A DNA stretch of 64,000 bases from Limnanthes douglasii subsp. nivea. Taxonomy: Eukaryota; Streptophyta; Magnoliopsida; Brassicales; Limnanthaceae. Position 1 is the stretch's first letter; each line of letters opens with the position of its first letter. A model generated the notes under the pieces. The model had not been told where the DNA came from and made no database searches. It worked only from the letters and a program-made list of their open reading frames with translations. Positions 58,029 through 64,000 of the stretch are shown here, in pieces. The DNA lies in NCBI GenBank assembly GCA_036936605.1, contig JAUPFV010000001.1, positions 71,691,910 to 71,755,909 of the forward strand, given 5' to 3'. Position numbers and translations under genes: made by a program.

Positions 58029-61000
58029 TTGACCGAACAAACTCCGACGAGGGTTGCAGAATTGTCGTGCGAAGGATCGACGAACTCCATAAGCGCTGTG
58101 ACGACTGTCTCGTTTTTTCGTCGTGTGAAGGAAGAACCACCGGTGCCGGCGAACTTCGTACTGTCCGAACTACAGTTAAGGTTCGGGCTTACGTTTTTTC
58201 TTAATCGTGTTTAGTCGAATCCCTATGAACCGTACTGTGTTCGATAACTACCTTATCGGTCCATTACTGTGTTAACATTTTCCGGCCATGGATTGTACGG
58301 TGTGTTGTTTTAAAAATGCGCATGTATGTTGTTTAATAACTGAAAGCAGGGTATTTCTGATGTGGTTTACAGTGGGACAATTCGTGTATCGCGTCAGGGA
58401 CTGAACTGTCGGTAGCTTTTATGTGGTTTACAGTAGTTTGGTTGGTGTGTATTGCGTCAGGGACTAAACTGCTGGTAGTTTTTAGGTGGTTTACAGTACT
58501 TTGGTTGGTGTGTATCGCGTCAGGGACTGAAATGTGGGTAGTTTTTAGGTGGTTTAAAGTAGTTTGGTTGGTGTGTATCGCGTCTGTTGTTGTAAGGCAT
58601 CATATTGGCAGTAGTTATGGTGTGCGTCTCGCGTCTGCGAATGAAGTGTGGATAGTTTTTAGGAGGTTTGCAGTAGTTTTTTGTGTGTGTACCGTGTCTG
58701 GTGTTTTAAAGCATCATATTGGCACTAGTTGTGGCATGCGTCTCGCATATGCTGGATGCTAGATTGGATGAGGGGTGCTCTAGTTTAGTACCGTTTGTAT
58801 TGTTAAACTAATCTCGCGTCGGTAATAGGGTCTGTAAGATATACCTCGCGTTGGGATATGTTTTTGAATTTTGCATCGCGCTTGAGTCGTAGTCGTGTCT
58901 CGCGTGGTGGGTGATGGGAGTTGTAACTAGACAAATCAGTTTAGGGTAACACGCGCGACATGTAGTGATTATGTCGCATCTTAGGTTTGGTCGTTGTGGC
59001 TACAGCATGGGTCGTTTCATGTATCTCGCGCAACAAGTATGGTCTATCACGCGTTGTGTATGTTGACTCATTTATGCTGGGTTTATAATCAGTTCTACAA
59101 TGAGATAGTTCTACAAGGAGATATGCATAGCTAAAATCTGACATTGTGTTCTTTTGTGCGTACAGGTTCTGTTATGGGCAAAGGTACTTTTTATAGGTCT
59201 GGTTTGGTCACCATATTAAATTTGTTGCAGAAAGACATAGTGACTGAGGACCATATCGAGGCTACGAAGAACACGTCATTCTATACGTTGTTGAAAATTT
59301 CCTTCATGCTAAGGAACGAAGATCTGCCAACGAAGAAGTTTAACAAAGTTATAAAGAAGATTATAAAGAGATATTTTGTAAAGAATGGGTGTTTTAGAAT
59401 AGGTTCGAAGTGGGTTAAACTGACAACGAACGATGTTAAAGCCATTTTCGGTCTTAAACACGGTACTGAGGAAATGCCGATGAACAGAACATGGGCTTTC
59501 ATTGGAAGATTTGCCGATGATGCGGAGAACGAGTCTCCACTGATGCAGAAATATTTCTTGCGTCTAAGGGCGAGGAAAAGTGGACCGTCAAACCAAAAGG
59601 CTGTTTCAAATGCGATGATAAAGGTAGAAATAACAAATTATGAAATGTAGGGATGTTTTAGCATATACAATTAAATAACTACTGTCTGTTTTGATACAGG
59701 AAGCAATAAAAATAGTAGTAAACGATGGAAGTGAAGAATTAGTAACCGATGTTGCGAAGCTTTTGATACTATTCATTTTTTAACCCTGTTCTACTCTGTA
59801 TCTGGAGATATCATGGGCTGGGCAATGGTTTTATACGTAGAAGACATGCTCAAAATTAATGGCTATGATTGGTCGAGAGAAATTGTTGAGAAGCTGACGA
59901 AGTCTATGGTTAATTGTTTGGAGAAAGGGACCCCAGATCACGTCGTCGGCTGCGTTGCAGTGTTATTGGTGAGTATTGAACTCGATGTTTGTATTATTTT
60001 GTTCTCTTATAAAAGTGATACGAGTGTGACCTATTTTTTCCCAGCCCTTAATAATGGAGCACGCCACGCTAGGGGAAGATTTGGTAAGGCCAAACATGAT
60101 ACTTAGGTGCTACAAATGGTGGGGGATCGAGTGCAAGGAGTCCACTATTGCGCTTGTTAAAAGGCTGAGGAAGCTGGCAGATGATGAGGTAATATGTGGT
60201 CGTTTCATGTTATTTATGTAATGAATCACGTGAGGCATAAGCGACGTTGCACGATGTATATTAAATATTAAGTGCTCTAACGCTCGAGAGGATCTGCATC
60301 CAATCGCGTTTATGTTGCGCGATTCTTTTAAGAGACTCGCGTCATATGCTTCAGCAGGTAAAAAAACCAACAAAAACGTCTGCATTGCATGCATCGCGTC
60401 AGATGTTGTTGATGGGTGATCGAATCGCATTGAAGGTAGGAAGTGACTCACGCGTGAAGCAAACAGTTATATGACTCGCATCGCGAGATGAGAACTCAAG
60501 CATTACATGATTCGCGTCATAGTGATGCTTCATTCGAATAGTACGCGTCCTATATGAGCGTGCGCTGTTTGTTTGAACTTACATGTTGCATGTTGCAGGT
60601 GTTGGAAGGAGAGGTAAAGTTAACAGAAGCTGAAGAAATGGCCTTCGGGTCGGGAGAGACTGGGGCAGGGTCTTGTAGGAAGTTGACAAGTAAAAAGAAA
60701 AAGACGATGATCGGTAGAAGAGAGAAGCGGGCCAAGTATTGTAGTGGAGGGGAAACAAATAAGATGGAGATTGGGCAGTGATCGGGAACAGTTGATTATC
60801 GGGGAGTGGATGAGGATTACGGGCAACAGCTGCAGGGGTGGATGGATCAGAATAAAAATACACCCGAGAAAGAGGGCAGCTCAAGTACTCAGACGAAGAG
60901 GATGAAAGTTTACAAGACAAGCGCTTGTAATATTTTATTTAAGAGGATGGAATCTGTTAAGAAGAGAACCAGTGGAAAATACAGATACTCGGTAGAAAAC

Positions 61001-61260
61001 AAAAGTCTTAAGATTTCTCTTGCACGAAAGAATCGACAAATAAGTCGTTTAATAAGTTGTCAATTTTAATGATGCATTTTCATTACTTTGGCTAATACTT
61101 TTTGAAATTCACTATAGATTGAAGAACTCCAAAGGGAGGTTGCTTTGTTGACTTTGAAGCTTCAAGAACAAGCTGAAAAAGGTAACAAAGATGATGAAGA
61201 TGCTGGGGTTAACGAAGCACTAGAGAAGGTTTGTGTACTCCCTTTCTGTTCGGTAGAAGA
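58029..61260 (+). pseudogene. Intron-rich transposon-like gene (MULE/Ulp1-associated type), partial
   Basis: The candidate first exon, at about 58029, is TEQTPTRVAELSCEGSTNSI... . The best exon is 59167-59622 (after TGCGTACAG, before GTAGAAAT): NLLQKDIVTEDHIEATKNTS..., then VIKKIIKRYFVKNGCFRIGS and KWVKLTTNDVKAIFGLKHG. This resembles plant transposon proteins with an LTxxDVxxIFGLP motif found beside Ulp1-type Mutator elements. The next exon (from 59700) has a one-base loss in a T run near 59780, then WAMVLYVEDMLKINGYDWSR. Later pieces: ATLGEDLVRPNMILRCYKWW (about 60060-60185), VLEGEVKLTEAEEMAFGSGE (from 60600), and a coiled coil IEELQREVALLTLKLQEQAE (about 61120). A TGA near 60780 and the shift suggest decay. 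The 3' part ends where Tat copy B starts. Confidence 0.5.
58365..58600. repeat. 63-bp tandem repeat, about 3.5 copies, in intron-like spacer
   Basis: GCGTCAGGGACT recurs at 58391, 58454 and 58517, and GCGTCTG at 58580, each 63 bp apart, with TTTTTAGGTGGTTTACAGTA and TTGGTTGGTGTGTATCGCGT between. A looser pair of about 113 bp (CATCATATTGGCA...) extends it to 58760. The open frame 58421-58762 exists only because 63 is a multiple of three. Confidence 0.92.
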
Positions 61261-61348
61261 GGAGTCACCATAGAAAAGAGTAGATGTATCAGTAACAGTG
61301 GATGAGGTTCCTAAAACCATAGTTTATGTCTCAAGAAAACATGGGTTC

Positions 61349-61636
61349 TGGTGAGAATAGAAATTGAATTGAGAAGATTGAGAATATTGACTCATAGATT
61401 TCCATATGGTGAATATAATCTTTCTCCTCTAATAATTTCATAGGTGTAATCAGCCTCTTCGACCTCTTTAAATAGGCCTAGTGAGTTAGTTACAAATTCG
61501 GTTACATAAGAGGTTTATTTACAGTTCAGTCCCTATTCTTCTTATAAAACTTTAATCTTATTCTATATTAATAGAACTTATCATTCAAGTCCTTATTAAT
61601 TACATTTAAGTCCCTAATGAATATATTTCCTTATCA
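61349..61636 (-). repeat. 3' LTR of Tat copy B (288 bp)
   Basis: Plus strand TGGTGAGAATAG...TTTCCTTATCA. It aligns with the copy A LTR along its full length but with many differences, so the two copies are not recent sisters. Confidence 0.9.
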
Positions 61637-61651
61637 GTAGCCCCCCTAGTT
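61637..61651 (-). other. Polypurine tract of Tat copy B
   Basis: On the element strand, AACTAGGGGGGCTAC directly precedes the LTR start TGATAAGG, as required for plus-strand priming. Confidence 0.85.
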
Positions 61652-61803
61652 CTTATAAAAACAATTTTATAAGAACTATTCACTTTTCGAACATTACTCC
61701 AAGTGAATAAAACTTCTTTCATCCAGCCCCTTTATTATGACTGAGCCCAATGACTTGCAACTTCACTTCGAATATAAGAATGAGTGCAAATAGGCTCCCC
61801 ACT

Positions 61804-61935
61804 CACTTCGAATCTACCAACTTGAAATACAACTTTGCTTCCACTTCGAATCTTCTGACTAGAAATACAACTTTACTTCTACTTCGAATCTTCTGACTAG
61901 AAATACAACTTTACTTCTACTTCGAATCTTCTGAC
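61804..61935. repeat. 38-bp tandem repeat upstream of the aORF
   Basis: ACTTCGAATCT recurs at about 61805, 61843, 61881 and 61919 with AGAAATACAACTTTACTTCT between. It lies between the polypurine tract and the aORF TATA box, so it could be an upstream element of the aORF promoter. Confidence 0.9.
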
Positions 61936-62073
61936 CCCTACTTGAAAGATTGATTGGACCCTTCTTGATAGGTCTATGACACAACAAGTTTTTCTCCACG
62001 TTTCACATTTCACCCAATGAGAACAGTTCACTGGTTTTTCCTCTTCAAATTCTCAACGTCATCTTTTTCCAAG

Positions 62074-62081
62074 TATAAATA
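62074..62081 (+). promoter_or_regulatory. TATA-like box of the aORF
   Basis: TATAAATA lies about 160 nt upstream of the aORF ATG at 62241 and is followed by a CT-rich, ATG-free leader of about 130 nt. The spacing and leader fit a plant Pol II promoter directed antisense to the element's genome. Confidence 0.6.
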
Positions 62082-62240
62082 CTTAGCTCCACCTTACTGA
62101 GAACTTTTTAGAGAAATCATCTCTTTCCTAAGCCATCTTCATCTAGTTCTTCATCAACCTTCAACCCCAATAGCTATCTTCCCCAGAAACATCAATTTCT
62201 TCAGTCACAAAAAACAACTTCCCAGATCAACGTCTATTGT

Positions 62241-64000
62241 ATGAGAAGATATCCCAAATACAAAAGATCTAAACCCAAAAAACCAAGAAAACCAAAGAAA
62301 TCTCTCTTCCCTGGTCCTAGCAATCAAGTGTTTGGTGCTTACGACTATCTCTGTATTGGAGAAAGAGCTGAGGAATACAGAGCTGTTGGGCTAATCTACA
62401 ACGGTCCTCGATTCTTCTCTACCACCTTCAAATACGGTAACTTCGATTCCAACCTTGTTAATTCATCTTCGCCCCTAGCATCAAACCCAGAATCCAGCCA
62501 GCAATCTTCTCCTCCTCGAAATCAACCCACTTCTCCATCACTAAGACCACATCGAAAACCTAAGGCTGTCAATTCTGACAAACCTCCAACTTCTAAAAAG
62601 CTACAACCCAAATCACCTATCCTACAATCCGAAGCAACTAAAAAACTACAACCCAAATCACCTATCCTACAATCCGAAGCAACTAAAAAACTACAACCCA
62701 AATCTCCTATCCTACAATCCGAAGCAACTAAAGTTAAACTTCGCAAAAAAGCAACCTTTCTAGCAATGGGTGAAGATGCAGAAACCTCCTCTCTTCCCCC
62801 ACAAGAAGTGGTTGACGTTACACCAGAGAATAGTCAACCAGTTCTTGTGACTCAAACTGAGACTCAAACTCGAAGTCTTCGCGATGAAGCTACCGATGAA
62901 GAGAATGACAAAGAAAATGATTCTGAAGCCACTGAATCCAATGCCGAAGGCGAATCCGAGGCAGAAGAAGTAATCCCTTCAAAGAAAATTCGAGGAAAGA
63001 AAGCTCCTATTACCCTCCCCGAAGATGTTGCTGCCTTGGTTCAGGAAAACCTACAACCACTTTATCCTCGGTACATTCTTGCCATAAAAAATGTACCCTA
63101 TACTTACTACCTCGAATCAGAGAAAGAAGAACTTAAGAAACTATAGGGATTAACAGACAACATTGTTCTTCGTCTACCAGTAGAAGGAGAAACACCTCTG
63201 AGTTGTCAGAGGAACGAACTGGTAGTTTACCCTGAACTTTTCAACTGGGGACTTCGATTTCCCCTCGATCCAATGATTGTAAAGTACTTCGAAATTCTTG
63301 GGTTGTGTCCAACGCAAGTCACTCCAAACCAACTTTTCACTTTATTCTCCGCTATTATGGTGTCGAGGCTAGGAAGCATCCCCCTCGAAATAGAGGACTT
63401 CATCTCACTGACCAAAATCTCAAATGGGCCAGTTCTACCATTCTACTACCTAACCTTGGAGGATGATCTGAAGATTATCGATGACCTCCTCGAAGCTGAT
63501 AAGTTTTGGAAGCAAAGGTTTGTTTTTTTATCAGGAGCTTGGGAGAATGGTAAATAAATTTCTGATGACAACCCCTCAAAACTTACTCTCATCTGGAGAG
63601 ATAACAGTAAGTAGATCATTGTTAATATTGTTAATATTTTCTTCCCAACTTATCAAGCCTAGTCAAAATAACCAAGCCTACTTATCTAATTGCTTATTCT
63701 TTTTCCAGAAATTCCGAGGAGATTCAAAAGTCGTCGAAAGACTGCAAAGGACATCTTCAAGAGAATGGCTGAATGGGCAGAGAAAGCTTGGGGAAATGGC
63801 TTTCACTCAGCCTTTCAACCAATCAACTTCGTCAACAGCCATCTCTGGCGCATAACCTTGGGAGCTGACTTCCTTGAAGACCCAATGCTTCCCCCAGATC
63901 CCATTGAAGCAGTCAAAAGAATACTCGCACCAGATGGGAAAACTTACCTTCCCACCAGGAATCGATCTGACAGTCACCTGCCACTAAAAAAGAAGGGAAA
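62241..64000 (+). CDS. Antisense additional ORF (aORF) of Tat copy B, 5' part, with intron
   Basis: Exon 1 starts MRRYPKYKRSKPKKPRKPKK (strongly basic), passes through a Pro/Ser-rich segment with three 15-residue repeats (KLQPKSPILQSEATK), an acidic stretch and SKKIRGKKAP, then YPRYILAIKNVPYTYYL. TAG at 63144-63146 breaks the frame, which continues directly as GLTDNIVLRLPVEGE..., then FNWGLRFPLDPMIVKYFEIL, GLCPTQVTPNQLFTLFSAIM and PFYYLTLEDD. This resembles Pfam Transposase_28 ('putative gypsy type transposon'). A TAA lies at about 63555. The frame then reads ISDDNPSKLTLIWRDN to a donor at 63607. The intron (63607-63708) ends TTTTTCCAG, and the joined frame reads DNKIPRRFKSRRKTAKDIFK, RMAEWAEKAWGNGF, the start of the copy A sequence. 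Function unknown; no catalytic motif seen. Confidence 0.75.
62595..62732. repeat. 45-bp in-frame tandem repeat, 3 copies, in the aORF
   Basis: CTACAACCCAAATCACCTAT starts at 62601, 62646 and 62691. Unit length 45 bp encodes KLQPKSPILQSEATK. Copies are almost identical, so the expansion is recent and kept the frame. Confidence 0.97.

Larger units (their letters stand above)
61349..64000 (-). mobile_element. Ty3/gypsy Tat-lineage element, copy B (3' portion; rest outside window)
   Basis: It begins with the 3' LTR (61349-61636), the polypurine tract and then the aORF on the opposite strand, which matches the aORF of copy A over the last 270 nt of the window. Gag-pol would lie to the right, outside the window. 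It is in the same orientation as copy A. The left flank is GGTTC. It lies immediately after the last recognisable exon of the 58.0-61.3 kb gene. Confidence 0.92.

Noticed and set aside
58421..58762. 113-aa plus-strand open frame rich in Val/Trp
   Set aside because: It is read-through of a 63-bp tandem repeat (a multiple of three) and has no protein features.
62522..62746. Minus-strand frame with repeated VASDCRIGDLGCSFL
   Set aside because: It is the reverse reading of the 45-bp repeat in the aORF; the plus frame explains it.

Overview
This is nuclear DNA of a flowering plant, probably a eudicot. The evidence is spliceosomal genes with short AT-rich introns, a plant-type adenylate kinase, an IDN2/FDM gene (a plant-only RNA-directed DNA methylation family), a nuclear tRNA-Val and a dense, nested set of plant transposable elements. 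I cannot name the species. Only three loci look like ordinary host genes: an FDM/IDN2-like gene (15.5-18.2 kb, minus), tRNA-Val(UAC) (53.9 kb, minus) and an organellar-type adenylate kinase (55.8-57.6 kb, minus). Nearly everything else is transposon, transposon debris or AT-rich spacer.

Layout. 1-8200: minus-strand Tat-lineage Ty3/gypsy element (copy A; its 3' end is outside the window) with gag-pro, RT, RNase H, a second RNase H and integrase. On the opposite strand, in its 3' region, lies an additional antisense ORF (aORF), with a 34-bp x9 minisatellite beside it. 9491-14259: minus-strand Ty1/copia element with two 178-bp LTRs and a decayed polyprotein. 15504-18222: FDM-like gene whose C-terminal XH domain lacks its middle. 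20.3-24.9 kb: heavily decayed plus-strand gypsy pol. About 28.3-34.4 kb: Mutator-like (MULE) locus with a transposase fused to an OTU-protease-like domain on the minus strand, plus-strand accessory frames and clusters of GTCGC/GCGAC palindromes. 34.9-38 kb: LTR-like fragment, F-box debris and a small non-coding LTR element. 40.4-44.4 kb: minus-strand LINE. 44469-46821: complete gag-only non-autonomous LTR element with a perfect ATATG target duplication. 47-53.6 kb: AT-rich sequence, degenerate word repeats and another decayed gypsy. 58.0-61.3 kb: plus-strand intron-rich, transposon-like gene, divergent from the adenylate kinase gene and interrupted or flanked by copy B of the Tat element (61349 to the end of the window). 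Copy B shows the 3' LTR, the polypurine tract and the 5' part of the aORF.

How parts fit together. Copies A and B overlap in the aORF, so together they show most of its layout: TATA-like promoter next to the 3' LTR, basic N-terminus, a domain resembling Pfam Transposase_28, an intron whose removal keeps the frame, a Lys-rich segment, a coiled coil and an acidic tail, all read antisense to gag-pol. This aORF is the most interesting coding signal. The truncated XH domain in the silencing gene, the gag-only element, the MULE-OTU fusion and the word repeats in introns or spacers of several transposon-like genes come next. All assignments come from reading the sequence and from remembered family motifs. 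No database search was made.
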